Notes: generated by a model from the letters alone, not told the origin. Counted from the first letter of the stretch, positions 1 to 8,878 are shown. The stretch is 64,000 nt of DNA from Lacticaseibacillus parakribbianus (GCF_025490915.1 NZ_JANQBA010000003.1:96624-160623), one strand, 5' to 3'. Numbers and translations are program-made.

Positions 1-245
1 GGCGTCGCCGAGCGAACTTAGCCAGCCGGCTAGCGTAAGGCTGGCGCTTGGGCCTGCCCTTGGCCCGAGTGGCGGCCTTAGCTGGACGCACTGGCGTTGC
101 TCGGCAGAGCCCGTTTAGAGCGTGACCCGGGGCGGGGTTAGCGGAGCGGTCAGCGTAGGCTTGGGATTTGAAGCGGTCCTTGCTTCAAATTCCGAGCCTA
201 GCAGACCGCATCCGCGTTGCCCCGGGGAACGCGTTTGGGGCGTCG
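1..245 (+). repeat. R1 hairpin repeat, two tandem units
   Basis: Two adjacent copies of a roughly 120-nt intergenic element, about 1-118 and 119-245, share the block TTAGC-CGG-TAGCGTA, a central hairpin and a right edge reading CGTTT. The second unit closes with CCCGGGGC near 125 and GCCCCGGG near 219, and its inner hairpin pairs GATTTGAAGC with GCTTCAAATTC. The first unit uses different bases for the same helices (GCCGAGC with GCTCGGC). No coding gene is supported here. Confidence 0.8.
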
Positions 246-250
246 CCGCA

Positions 251-467
251 GGCTCCGGGGTTCGGGCAAGGCGAACTGCGCGGCCGGTCTTTGCCCGTTG
301 GGCTCCGACCTAAAGCCGGAGCCGACCGTCGCCTACGGCTCCTCTGGTCGTCTTCGGCTTTGCCGGAATCAGCCACGCGTGAGCCTCGCCCAACCCGCGA
401 GTCTCACGGGCGGCTGATTCTTTCGCGGCTCGCCTTGCCCGAACCCCTCCACCTGCTACCATGTGGA
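251..467 (+). repeat. R2 multi-helix structured element, copy 1
   Basis: Outer helix P1 pairs 257-274 with 430-447 in 18 perfect base pairs. P2 pairs 312-320 with 353-361. P3 pairs 366-374 and 378-383 with 412-420 and 403-408, and ends in a tip pairing CTCGC with GCGAG. P4 pairs 448-452 with 463-467. A second copy at 3136-3353 keeps the loops and junctions but changes the bases in every helix. It may be a non-coding RNA, a leader element or a mobile structured DNA; function is unknown. Confidence 0.75.
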
Positions 468-737
468 ACGAGGCGGCCGATGTCCCGTAGCCACACTCGC
501 GCGGCCGCTTTGCGCTCACCCAAAGGAACCGGCAGCTAAACTGGCCCATTCCAAAGTGTCACGGGCGGTGCTGCCGCGGCCCCACCTAAAGCGCGAACCT
601 CACCGTTCATCTCTAGCAATACTCCGAAGTTCTTCATCCGCTACCTCAAGCTTCAGGAGCAGGGGTCGCAGCTGACCATTCCATCCGTCCGACGCCGCCG
701 CGTTTCACGCCCCTTTTCCATCCCCGCCTCAGACGCG
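468..737. other. Intergenic, nothing recognised
   Basis: GC-rich sequence between R2 copy 1 and the promoter of the hydrolase gene. Reading frames here lack ribosome binding sites or family resemblance, so none is called. Confidence 0.5.
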
Positions 738-765
738 TACAATGGGGACAAACGGAGGCATTGCC

Positions 766-1431
766 ATGGATATCACAGTCGGCACCATCTCAATTCACTA
801 CACCAAGGCCGGACAGGGCCACCCGCTGCTGCTCTTGCACGGCAACGGTGAGGACCACACCCTGTTCGATTCGCTGGTGCCGCTGCTCGCCCCGCACTTC
901 ACCGTGTATGCGCTGGACACCCGCGGCCACGGCCAAAGCTCGAGCGGCAAGCTCGACTACCGACTGTTCGCCCAGGACGTGCTGGGTTTCGTTCAGGCGC
1001 TAGGCGTCGAGCCGGTGATTCTGCTCGGCTTCTCCGACGGCGGCATCACCGGGCTGATCGCCGCCAGCAGCGAACCGGCGGCGGTGCGGCGGCTGATTGT
1101 GGCCGGGGCGAACCTGACGCCGCTGGGCGTTCGCTGGGCCGCCTACTGGGCCACCCGCGTCCAGAATTGGAAGCACCGCAGTCCCCTTTTGACGCTGATG
1201 CTCGAGCAGCCGCACATCACCCGGCAGATGCTGAATAATATTCAGGCGCCGACGCTGGTCATGGCCGGCCAGCACGACGTCATTCGGCCAAGCGAGACGG
1301 CGCGAATCGTCCGGGAGATTCCGCAGGCCCGGGGTATCACGGTTCCCGGCGCCTCGCACAGCAGCTACATCAAGGACGGGCCGACGCTGTACGGCCTGAT
1401 TGCCCCGTTCCTCCAGCCGCTGGCACTGTGA
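766..1431 (+). CDS. Alpha/beta hydrolase
   Basis: A 221-residue soluble hydrolase with a complete alpha/beta-hydrolase triad: Ser90 in the elbow GFSDGG, Asp171 in AGQHD and His198 in GASH. The oxyanion-loop motif LLHGNG lies at residues 24-29. The ATG at 766 is chosen because GGAGG at 754-758 precedes it by 7 nt; an upstream in-frame ATG at 742 has no such site and overlaps the likely -10 TACAAT (738-743). The substrate cannot be named; this family includes esterases, lactonases and C-C hydrolases. It appears monocistronic. Confidence 0.85.
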   Translation: MDITVGTISIHYTKAGQGHPLLLLHGNGEDHTLFDSLVPLLAPHFTVYALDTRGHGQSSSGKLDYRLFAQDVLGFVQALGVEPVILLGFSDGGITGLIAASSEPAAVRRLIVAGANLTPLGVRWAAYWATRVQNWKHRSPLLTLMLEQPHITRQMLNNIQAPTLVMAGQHDVIRPSETARIVREIPQARGITVPGASHSSYIKDGPTLYGLIAPFLQPLAL

Positions 1432-1457
1432 ATATTTTCTGTATTTTTTTAAAATGC

Positions 1458-1486
1458 TTGCATATTTCCTCGATTGGGTTTATATT
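1458..1486 (+). promoter_or_regulatory. Promoter of SBP-permease gene
   Basis: TTGCAT (1458-1463), 17-nt spacer, TATATT (1481-1486), followed by an AT-rich start region and the ribosome binding site AGGGGAG before the ATG at 1520. Confidence 0.7.
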
Positions 1487-1519
1487 CAATAAAAATTCAA
1501 TCGCAGGGGAGTTCTCGGT

Positions 1520-2965
1520 ATGAAGAAGTTTTTCAAGTGGCTGTTACCGCTGATCGCAATGCTTGCGCTCGGCTTCACCCAATCCAATCAGCAGGTCCAA
1601 GCGGCGAGCGGCAGCCGCCTGACCGCCATCAAGTCACGCGGTTACCTGGTCGTCGGCCTGTCTGCCGACTACGCGCCGCTGGAGTTCCACGCCACCGTCA
1701 AGGGCGACGACACCATCGTCGGCGCCGACGTGTCCTTGGCCAAGCAGATTGCCAAAGACGCCGGCGTGAAGCTGCAGATTAAGGAAATGGGGTTCGACGC
1801 CTTAATCGGGGCCCTCAAGACGGGTAAGGTCGACATGGTCATCTCCGGCATGAGCAAGACGCCGGAACGTGCCAAGCAAGTCGACTTCTCCGAACCCTAC
1901 ATGTACGAAAAGCAGATCGTCGTGATCCGCAAAGCCGACAAGGCCAAGTACAAGAACGTCGCCGACTTCTCCGGCGCCAAGGTCGGGGCCCAAAAGCAGA
2001 CCACCCAAGAGGCGATTGCCAAGGCCCAGCTGCCAGGCGCCAAGATTCAAAGCCTGCAAAAGGCCAACGACGTGGTCGCCCAGGTCTCCTACAACAAGCT
2101 AGACGCCGGCGTCATGTCCAGCATCATCGCCGGGGCCTACGTTCAAAAGAACAAGAGCCTGATGATGGTGGATCCGCACTTCGCCACCGCCGCCTCGCCG
2201 ACCGTCGTCGCCTTGCCGAAGGGCGACACCGCCCTGACGGCGCAGGTCAACAAGACCATCAAGAAGGTCAAGTCGCAGAAGCTTTGGGCCAAGTGGCTCG
2301 ACGCGGCCTACACGCTGCAGAACCAAAGCGACGGTTTTTGGGCCAAGTACGGGAGCTTTTTCGTCAAAGGCGCGGTTAACACGCTGGTCTTCGCGCTGTT
2401 GACCGTCGTCGCCGGCACCGTGATCGGCACCTTCCTGGCGCTGATGCGTCGCTCCAAGCTCTGGATTCTCAAGGCGATCGCCGTGGTCTACGTCGAGTTC
2501 ATCCGCGGCACCCCGCTGATGGTCCAGGCCTTCATCGTCTTCTTCGGAACCCAGGTGCTGGGCATCAGCCTCTCCGCCTTCGCGGCCGGCGCGATTGCCA
2601 TGGGCATCAACTCCGGCGCTTACGTCGCCGAAATCATCCGCTCCGGCCTGAACTCCGTGCCGATCGGCCAGACCGAGGCCGCCCGGAGCCTGGGCCTGTC
2701 CAACGGCCAGACCCTGAAGTCGGTCGTCTTGCCACAAGCGGTCAAAAACATCTGGCCGGCGCTTGGTAACGAGTTCGTCACCGACATCAAGGAATCCTCC
2801 GTGCTGTCCGTCATCGGCGCCACGGAGCTGATGTTCGAAGGCTCCACCGTCCAAGGCGCCTCGTTCCAGCCGTTCTTCCCGATGATGATCGTGGCCTTGA
2901 TCTACTTCGCCATGACCTTCGTCCTGACCCGCCTGCTGGGCTTGGTCGAGCGGCGGTTCAACTAG
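1520..2965 (+). CDS. Amino-acid ABC transporter, substrate-binding/permease fusion
   Basis: A 481-residue protein with a signal peptide (about 1-29, ending VQA), a polar-amino-acid binding domain (about 33-265, with GLSADYAPLEF and the SGMSKTPERAKQVDFS region) and a HisM/GlnP-type permease domain (about 275-480). The EAA-like loop includes EAARSLGL. Fusions of this kind are usual in Lactobacillales, where an ATPase subunit completes the importer. No ATPase gene is adjacent, so it must use one encoded elsewhere, possibly the one at 25517. Glutamine, glutamate, arginine or a related amino acid is plausible, but specificity is not visible. Confidence 0.88.
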   Translation: MKKFFKWLLPLIAMLALGFTQSNQQVQAASGSRLTAIKSRGYLVVGLSADYAPLEFHATVKGDDTIVGADVSLAKQIAKDAGVKLQIKEMGFDALIGALKTGKVDMVISGMSKTPERAKQVDFSEPYMYEKQIVVIRKADKAKYKNVADFSGAKVGAQKQTTQEAIAKAQLPGAKIQSLQKANDVVAQVSYNKLDAGVMSSIIAGAYVQKNKSLMMVDPHFATAASPTVVALPKGDTALTAQVNKTIKKVKSQKLWAKWLDAAYTLQNQSDGFWAKYGSFFVKGAVNTLVFALLTVVAGTVIGTFLALMRRSKLWILKAIAVVYVEFIRGTPLMVQAFIVFFGTQVLGISLSAFAAGAIAMGINSGAYVAEIIRSGLNSVPIGQTEAARSLGLSNGQTLKSVVLPQAVKNIWPALGNEFVTDIKESSVLSVIGATELMFEGSTVQGASFQPFFPMMIVALIYFAMTFVLTRLLGLVERRFN

Positions 2966-3137
2966 GACCAGGGCGGAAGCCGGCGCAGTTAGCAGGACGG
3001 CTAGCGTAGGGCTGGTGCTTGAGGCCCGGGCTTGGCCTCGAGTGCCGGCCCTAGCTGGACGTTCCTGCGTTGCCGGCTGGAGCCCGACGAACCAAGGCGG
3101 AAGGTCGCGTAGTTAGCGGGACGCATAGCCTAGCCGG
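2966..3137 (+). repeat. R1 repeat, one full and one truncated unit
   Basis: A complete R1 unit starts directly after the TAG stop of the transporter gene and ends near 3092. Its helices include GCCGGC near both ends and GCAGGA with TTCCTGC. A second unit starts near 3097, keeps the block around TAGTTAGCGGGACG, and breaks off at 3136 where R2 copy 2 begins. Confidence 0.75.
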
Positions 3138-3353
3138 CTCCGGGTCAGGGGCGGGTCGGGCTGCGCGGCCGGTTTCCGCCCGTTGGGCTCCAACCTAAAA
3201 TTCGAGCCACGCCGCTGCCTACGGCCTCGTGCCTGTCTCGAATTTTGCCGGGATTAGCCAAGCGCAAGCCTCGCCCAACCCGCGAGTCTTGCGGTCGGCT
3301 AATCCTTTCGCGGCCCGGACCCGCCCCTGACCCTACGCTTGCGACCTCGTAGG
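3136..3353 (+). repeat. R2 multi-helix structured element, copy 2
   Basis: P1 pairs 3142-3157 with 3318-3333 (16 perfect base pairs). P2 pairs 3197-3206 with 3237-3246 (10 base pairs). P3 pairs 3251-3259 and 3263-3268 with 3297-3305 and 3288-3293. P4 pairs 3334-3337 with 3348-3351. The 19-nt loop at 3269-3287 is identical to 384-402 in copy 1, while P1 and P2 differ almost completely in sequence. The element lies 165 nt upstream of the peptidase gene, so a leader role is possible but unproven. Confidence 0.75.
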
Positions 3354-3518
3354 ACAAAACCAACCCAGCACGACGCAAATGTAGTCTGACCACTTCAGTC
3401 GGAATCGGCAAGCGTCAAACGCCCTTTCGTGCCACAGCCATCAGACAACAGCACCATCGTCATCACCACCCAACGCGGCCGACGCCTGTCGGTCGCGTTG
3501 GCGTCTACGGAGGAAGCC

Positions 3519-4193
3519 ATGGATTACTTACTGACATCGGGCGGCATCCAAAACGCCGCCGAACGCGCCGCTTTGGTGGCGCTTTTGGGTAAGCCGATCG
3601 AGGCGGCCAACGCCTTGTGCATCCCCACCGCGGCCTACGCGACGCCGGAGAGCTCGCCGCAAGGGGTCTGGCGCTTCGTCGCCGGCCAAAGCTCCGCCCC
3701 CTTGGTCGGGCTGGGCTGGCACAGCATCGGGGTGCTTGAGCTGACCGCCTTGCCGGATCTGCCAGCCGAACGCTGGCGGCGCTGGCTTGAGGCGGCCGAC
3801 GCGCTGCTGGTCGACGGCGGCGACGCGGTGTATCTCGCCTACTGCCTGCGTCGAGCCGGGCTGGCCGACCTGCTGCCGACCCTGGCTCACAAGGTGTGGG
3901 TCGGCATCTCGGCCGGCAGCATGGTGGTGGCGCCGCGCATCGGGCAGTTCTTCACCACCTGGGCCCCGCCCAGCGGCCCGACCGACGCGGGACTGGGGTG
4001 GCTAGACCTCGCGATTTTTCCCCACCTCAACTTGTTTGAGGAAAACAACCTGACCAACGCCCGGGCCTGGGTTGAAGACCTCGGCCGGCCGGGCTACGTC
4101 ATCGACGAGCAAACCGCCATCCAGGTTCGCGGCGGCGCGGTGTCCGTGGTGTCCGAGGGCGAGTGGCATTTGCTGCGGCCGGGCTCGCTTTAA
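3519..4193 (+). CDS. Peptidase E-like protein (family S51)
   Basis: A 224-residue class-I glutamine-amidotransferase-like fold of the S51 family, whose known members are aspartyl dipeptidases or cyanophycinase relatives. Visible features are the N-terminus LLTSGGIQN typical of the family, GGDAVYL (100-106), the nucleophile elbow GISAGS with Ser131, and FPH with His169. The ATG at 3519 is preferred because GGAGG (3509-3513) precedes it and the protein then begins as family members do; an upstream GTG at 3429 would add 30 residues of uncharacteristic sequence. Substrate not certain. Confidence 0.8.
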   Translation: MDYLLTSGGIQNAAERAALVALLGKPIEAANALCIPTAAYATPESSPQGVWRFVAGQSSAPLVGLGWHSIGVLELTALPDLPAERWRRWLEAADALLVDGGDAVYLAYCLRRAGLADLLPTLAHKVWVGISAGSMVVAPRIGQFFTTWAPPSGPTDAGLGWLDLAIFPHLNLFEENNLTNARAWVEDLGRPGYVIDEQTAIQVRGGAVSVVSEGEWHLLRPGSL

Positions 4194-4207
4194 TTAAATA
4201 AAAATTG

Positions 4208-4256
4208 TATAATTAACCCGAATGATGCAAGAATACGTGACGCGGCTCACGCGTCA
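4208..4256 (+). promoter_or_regulatory. argG promoter and leader inverted repeat
   Basis: TATAAT (4208-4213) lies in an AT-rich island; the -35 is weak. The stretch TTGTATAATTA resembles half of an arginine-repressor box, which is only suggestive. Downstream, TGACGCG (4238-4244) and CGCGTCA (4250-4256) form a perfect 7-bp inverted repeat with a 5-nt gap, just before AAAGGAG. Confidence 0.55.
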
Positions 4257-4276
4257 ACTCAAAGGAGAACTCACTC

Positions 4277-5488
4277 ATGACTAAGAAACTGGTACTCGCT
4301 TACTCCGGCGGCCTCGACACCTCCGTGGCCATTCCCTGGCTGCAAGACCGCGGCTACGACGTCATCGCCGTCTGCCTGAACGTCGGCCAACCCAACGCCG
4401 ACATGGCCTTCATCCAGAAAAAGGCGCTGCAAGTCGGCGCCATCGAGAGCTACGCGATCGATGCCCAGGAGGAATTCGCGAACGAGTACGTCGCCCCGGT
4501 GATCAAGGCCAACGCCTTGTACGAAGGCGACTACCCGCTGGTCTCCGCCCTGTCGCGGCCGCTGATCATCAAGCACCTGGTCAAGATTGCGCATGACAAC
4601 GGCGCCGTGGCGATTGCCCATGGCTCCACCGGCAAGGGCAACGACCAGGTTCGCTTCGAGGCCGCGATTCACGCGCTGGACCCGAATCTTGCCATCGAAG
4701 ACCCGATCCGCGATTTTCACTGGTCGCGTGAGGAGGAAATCGACTACGCCAAGGACCACAACGTGCCGGTGCCGATCGGCAAGAAGTCGCCTTACTCCAT
4801 CGATGCCAACCTCTGGGGTCGCGCCAACGAGGCCGGCATCCTCGAGAACCCGTGGAACCAGGCGCCGGACGACGCCTGGGGCATGAGTGTCTCCCCGGAG
4901 GAAGCGCCGGACCAGGCGACCTTCCTGGATTTGACCTTCGAAAAAGGCCTGCCGGTGGCCATCGACGGCGAGCAGCTCGGCCTGGCCGCGCTAATCAAAC
5001 GCCTCAACCAGATTGCCGGCGCCAACGGCATCGGCCGCATCGACAAGATCGAAAACCGCATGGTCGGCATCAAGTCCCGCGAGGTCTACGAGGCCCCGGC
5101 CGCCGCGGTGATCATGGCGGCTCACCACGAGCTGGAGAACCTGACGCTGGAACGCGACGTCGCCCATTACAAGCCGCTGATTGAGCAGCAACTGGCCACC
5201 ATGATCTACGAGGCCAAGTGGATCACCCCGCTCTTCGACGCCTTGATGGCCTTCGTCGACCACACCCAGCAGGTGGTCAACGGGGTGGTCAAGATGAAGC
5301 TGTACAAGGGCAACGCGACGGCGGTGGCCCGCAAGTCCGACACCAACTCGCTGTATGACGAGAACCTGGCGACCTACACCGCCGCCGATTCCTTCGACCA
5401 GGAGGCCGCGGCCGGCTTCATCAAGCTGTGGACGTTGCCCGGCACCGTTTTCGAGCAAGTCAACCACGTTCACTCGGAGGAACAATAA
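4277..5488 (+). CDS. argG: Argininosuccinate synthase
   Basis: ATP-dependent condensation of citrulline and aspartate to argininosuccinate, the penultimate step of arginine synthesis. At 403 residues it is the usual family length. The PP-loop AYSGGLDTS lies at residues 8-16 and conserved [14 protein letters not shown] follows near 115-128. AAAGGAG sits 9-10 nt before the ATG. The stop codon shares one base with the argH start (TAATG), so argG and argH form a translationally coupled operon. No carbamoyltransferase gene is in the window. Confidence 0.97.
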   Translation: MTKKLVLAYSGGLDTSVAIPWLQDRGYDVIAVCLNVGQPNADMAFIQKKALQVGAIESYAIDAQEEFANEYVAPVIKANALYEGDYPLVSALSRPLIIKHLVKIAHDNGAVAIAHGSTGKGNDQVRFEAAIHALDPNLAIEDPIRDFHWSREEEIDYAKDHNVPVPIGKKSPYSIDANLWGRANEAGILENPWNQAPDDAWGMSVSPEEAPDQATFLDLTFEKGLPVAIDGEQLGLAALIKRLNQIAGANGIGRIDKIENRMVGIKSREVYEAPAAAVIMAAHHELENLTLERDVAHYKPLIEQQLATMIYEAKWITPLFDALMAFVDHTQQVVNGVVKMKLYKGNATAVARKSDTNSLYDENLATYTAADSFDQEAAAGFIKLWTLPGTVFEQVNHVHSEEQ

Positions 5489-6873
5489 TGACCGACAAGC
5501 TCTGGGGCGGCCGCTTCACCCAAAAGGCGGCGCAGTGGGTCGACCAGTTCGGCGCGTCCATCGGCTTCGACCAGCAGATGGCGGCCGAGGACCTCGAAGG
5601 CTCGCTGGCTCACGTCGCGATGCTGGGCAAGCAGGGCATCATTCCCCAAGTCGACGCCGAGGCGATTACGGCCGGGCTGCACCAGCTGCAGGCCAAACTT
5701 GCAGCCGGTGAGCTGACCTTCACCGTGGCCAACGAGGACATTCACCTGAACATGGAGCGGCTGTTGACCGACTTGATCGGCCCGGTCGCCGGCAAGCTCC
5801 ACACCGCCCGGTCGCGCAACGACCAGGTCGCCACGGACTTTCACCTGTGGCTCAAACACCGGCTGCCGGAGCTTTTGACCGCCCTGTCCGGCCTGCAGGA
5901 GGTACTGGTGACCAAGGCCGAAGAACACGCCGGCACCATCATGCCCGGCTACACCCACCTGCAACACGCCCAGCCGATCACGTACGGCCACTACCTGCTC
6001 GCGTATTTTGAGATGTTCCAGCGCGACTACGAACGCTTCGCCTTCAACCAAAAGCACACGGACATCCTGCCGCTCGGCGCCGCGGCACTGGCCGGCACCA
6101 CCTTCCCGATTGACCGCGAATTCGTGGCCGGGCAGCTGGGCTTTGACGCCGTGTATCACAACTCGCTGGACGCCGTGTCCGACCGCGACTTCGCCCTGGA
6201 ATTCCTCAGCAACGCCGCGATTTTGATGCAGCACTTGTCACGCCTGGCCGAGGAGCTGATCCTCTGGTGTACCTACGAGTTCAACTACATCGAGATGTCC
6301 GATGCCTTTGCCACCGGCTCCTCCATCATGCCGCAAAAGAAGAACGCGGATTTTGCCGAGCTGACCCGAGGCAAAACCGGCCGGGTCTACGGGGCCTTGA
6401 TGGGGCTGTTGACCACGATGAAGGGCCTGCCTCTGGCCTACAACAAGGACATGCAAGAGGACAAGGAGCCCGTGTTTGACGCCTACACCACGATTCTGGG
6501 CTCCGTGCATATCTTCTCCGGCATGATCGAGTCGCTGACGGTTCACGAAAAGCGCATGCATGACGCGACCGTCGCCGACTTCAGCAACGCCACCGAGCTG
6601 GCCGACTACCTCGCCACCAAGGGCGTCCCGTTCCGCAAGGCTCACGGCATCGTCGGCGAGCTGGTGCTCAAGGGCATTCAGACCGGCACCAGCCTACAGG
6701 ACATGCCGCTGGAATCGCTGCAGCAGGCCGCCCCGGAGATTCAGGCCGACGTCTACGCCGAGCTGTCGTCCGAAGCCGCGGTCAACCGCCGCGTCAGCCT
6801 CGGCGGCACCGCCGTCGCCAACGTCAAGCAGGAAGTCGCCCGGGCCCAGGCCATTTTGGCCGCTCGCGGGTAA
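5488..6873 (+). CDS. argH: Argininosuccinate lyase
   Basis: Splits argininosuccinate to arginine and fumarate. The 461-residue protein carries [12 protein letters not shown] and the fumarase/aspartase signature [10 protein letters not shown] with the flexible-loop catalytic serine. The start is the ATG at 5488 ([10 protein letters not shown]), preceded by GGAGG at 5476-5480 inside argG; an upstream in-frame start would run through argG and is rejected. The operon ends at the hairpin near 6880-6928. Confidence 0.97.
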   Translation: MTDKLWGGRFTQKAAQWVDQFGASIGFDQQMAAEDLEGSLAHVAMLGKQGIIPQVDAEAITAGLHQLQAKLAAGELTFTVANEDIHLNMERLLTDLIGPVAGKLHTARSRNDQVATDFHLWLKHRLPELLTALSGLQEVLVTKAEEHAGTIMPGYTHLQHAQPITYGHYLLAYFEMFQRDYERFAFNQKHTDILPLGAAALAGTTFPIDREFVAGQLGFDAVYHNSLDAVSDRDFALEFLSNAAILMQHLSRLAEELILWCTYEFNYIEMSDAFATGSSIMPQKKNADFAELTRGKTGRVYGALMGLLTTMKGLPLAYNKDMQEDKEPVFDAYTTILGSVHIFSGMIESLTVHEKRMHDATVADFSNATELADYLATKGVPFRKAHGIVGELVLKGIQTGTSLQDMPLESLQQAAPEIQADVYAELSSEAAVNRRVSLGGTAVANVKQEVARAQAILAARG

Positions 6874-6878
6874 CCGTC

Positions 6879-6928
6879 AAAAACAGCGCTCGTCCCTCGC
6901 CAATTCGACGATGAACGAACGCTGTTTT
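6879..6928. terminator. Bidirectional terminator between argH and the DUF805 gene
   Basis: AAAACAGCG (6880-6888) pairs with CGCTGTTTT (6920-6928) around a partly paired loop. A/T tracts on both sides suit termination of the two convergent genes. Confidence 0.65.
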
Positions 6929-6954
6929 AGCGTGTGCTGCTTCTCACTTTGGCC

Positions 6955-7536
6955 TCAGTTCGGTGCATCCGCCTTGTAGCGCATGAAGAACCGCGCGACG
7001 GCGCCGTCGCTGCGGGTGGTCAGGCTGTCGGTCGGCAACAGCTTCAGCACGAACTGGAAGATGGATAGCGCCAGGGTCAAAAAGGCGGTGACGCCGTTGC
7101 TGCTGGCGGTCATCGCGGTGCCGGCGACCAGCGCCTGAATCATCGCAATCCAGCTAGGCACCACCAGCGCGTATTGGACGACCAAAAGCACCGCGGTGCC
7201 GCGGCCGGTGATACCGACATCCCGGTTGCGCCGGGTGACCAAGGACAGCTCGACCACCGCGGTGACCAAAGACAGGATCAAGATGATCGGCGTCATCTGG
7301 CTGGTCGCCTGCGAAGTGGCCTTGGTCACGTCGTCGCCGTACTGGCTCAACGCCTGGGTGACCAGGCTCATGGACACGGCCATCATCACCACGAAGTTGA
7401 CGGCGTAGGCCAACAGCTGCACCCACCAGTACCCGGCCCGGGTGCTGCGGCCGCGAAACTCGATGAGCCCCTTGAAAAAGTCTGCGTAGGCGCGGCCGAT
7501 GCCGACCTGCCCGGGAATTTCCTGAATCTGCTTCAT
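6955..7536 (-). CDS. DUF805 family membrane protein
   Basis: A 193-residue protein with about four hydrophobic segments. The N-terminal pattern FFKGLIEFRGRSTRAGYWW matches the DUF805 signature (F-x-GR-x-x-R-x-x-YW), and RRNRDVGITGRG resembles the conserved R-x-x-D-x-G loop. Family function is unknown. AGGAGG lies 7 nt before the ATG. It converges on argH and appears monocistronic. Confidence 0.8.
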   Translation of the reverse strand: MKQIQEIPGQVGIGRAYADFFKGLIEFRGRSTRAGYWWVQLLAYAVNFVVMMAVSMSLVTQALSQYGDDVTKATSQATSQMTPIILILSLVTAVVELSLVTRRNRDVGITGRGTAVLLVVQYALVVPSWIAMIQALVAGTAMTASSNGVTAFLTLALSIFQFVLKLLPTDSLTTRSDGAVARFFMRYKADAPN

Positions 7537-7636
7537 GTGGTTGCCTCCTGTGTGATGCGTCGCGTGGCGTCACCGCCCTTGCCAACGATTATACACTCAA
7601 AATCTCGTAAGATTAATTTAATTGCTCGATACAAGT

Positions 7637-7644
7637 GGTATAAT
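7637..7644 (+). promoter_or_regulatory. Extended -10 promoter of the GGDEF gene
   Basis: TGG followed by TATAAT (7639-7644) forms an extended -10 element; the -35 region is poor. It sits 32 nt before the chosen start. Confidence 0.55.
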
Positions 7645-7675
7645 GTGCTAATTCGTCTTGGGGGAGGGTGAGGAC

Positions 7676-8821
7676 ATGGTGCCTGCCGCGTTGCGGTCGG
7701 TCACGTTTTTGACCAACGCAATCGTTTTGATCTGCTTCATCTGGGTCTACACGTGGCTGAACCGCGACGCCACCCTGCCCCTTATTCGGCGGTGGCGGCT
7801 GCCGTTGACCATCCTGCTGACCGTCGCCTTCCTGATCTTTTTCCACGCGTCGTCGCTTCTCAACATCGCCAATCAGGACTACCCCGTCGGCTACGGCTGG
7901 ACCTACCTGAACTTCCAGATCATCACGGTCTACTTCGCGCTACTGGCAACGCACCGGCCGGCGATGCTCCTGACGCTTGAGGTGGTGGTCGGCACCTGGT
8001 TCATCTGGATGAGCGGTGGCGCGTGGTCCGGCGTGATCGGCCTGACGCTTCTGGCGCTGGCCGTCGTCTACCTGGGCCGGCGCATCCTGACGGCCAGTGC
8101 CACCTTGTACATGGGCTTTGGCGTGATGTTCGCGCTGCCGTTCTTCTTCATCAACTGGATCAAGCTGGGCGGCATCGACGTCGGCTGGGGGCCGCAGTTC
8201 GGCTACCTCGTGCTGTTGTACCTGATGCTTTGGGCCGTGACCCGCTACTTGCAGCGCCGCGCCGCCCGGGAGGCGAAGCTGGCTCACGACGCCGCGGTCG
8301 ACGCGATGACCGGGCTGAACAACTTCGCGAGCTTCGACCGCGACCTGCAAGCGGCCTACCGCAGGTTTCAGGCCACCGGCGAGCAATACGCGCTGTTCAC
8401 CTTCGACATCGACCACTTCAAGGCGATCAACGACCGTTACGGCCACCTCGCCGGCAACGCCGTTTTGACCACCGTCGGCACCACCACCCGCCAGAAGACC
8501 CGGGCCTCGGCGTTCAACGCCAAGACCTACCGCACCGGCGGCGAGGAGTTCAGCATCCTGTTCTTCGCCATCGACGACGACCGCAACCGGGCCTTGGCCT
8601 TCTCCCGCGACCTCGCCGACACCATCGCCGCGTTGGCCTTCGACTTCGCCACGCCGCCGATTCACGTCACCATCTCGCTTGGCGAAGACCGCATCCAGGC
8701 CACCGACCAGAACTACTTGGACCTCTACCGCCGGGCCGACGCCTACCTGTACGGGGCCAAGCACAGCGGCCGCGACGCCTTGACCGTGCGAGGCGAGCTG
8801 CACAGAAGGGCTCACGCGTAA
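7676..8821 (+). CDS. Membrane-bound diguanylate cyclase (GGDEF)
   Basis: Predicted to make cyclic di-GMP from two GTP. The 381-residue protein has about six membrane segments in residues 5-190 and a C-terminal GGDEF domain (about 205-375). FDIDHFKAINDRYGH (243-257) holds the metal-binding Asp, and the active-site loop is GGEEF (288-292), so it should be active. The RxxD inhibitory site is absent (AFNA at the equivalent place), which suggests no product feedback at that site. The ATG at 7676 follows GGGGGAGG; the TTG at 7658 lies in front of that site. No EAL or PilZ gene is nearby. Confidence 0.88.
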   Translation: MVPAALRSVTFLTNAIVLICFIWVYTWLNRDATLPLIRRWRLPLTILLTVAFLIFFHASSLLNIANQDYPVGYGWTYLNFQIITVYFALLATHRPAMLLTLEVVVGTWFIWMSGGAWSGVIGLTLLALAVVYLGRRILTASATLYMGFGVMFALPFFFINWIKLGGIDVGWGPQFGYLVLLYLMLWAVTRYLQRRAAREAKLAHDAAVDAMTGLNNFASFDRDLQAAYRRFQATGEQYALFTFDIDHFKAINDRYGHLAGNAVLTTVGTTTRQKTRASAFNAKTYRTGGEEFSILFFAIDDDRNRALAFSRDLADTIAALAFDFATPPIHVTISLGEDRIQATDQNYLDLYRRADAYLYGAKHSGRDALTVRGELHRRAHA

Positions 8822-8878
8822 AAAAGCATCCCCGGGTTGCCCGGCCACCAAGGCCGCGTTTCCCGAGGATGCTTTTTT
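8820..8878. terminator. Bidirectional terminator
   Basis: AAAAAAGCATCC pairs with GGATGCTTTTTT, with further internal pairing (CCGGG with CCCGG). It serves the GGDEF gene on the plus strand and the membrane-protein gene on the minus strand. Confidence 0.85.

Noticed and set aside
1-720. Several short ORFs in the first 700 nt
   Set aside because: They run through R1 and R2 hairpins, lack ribosome binding sites and have repeat-derived composition.
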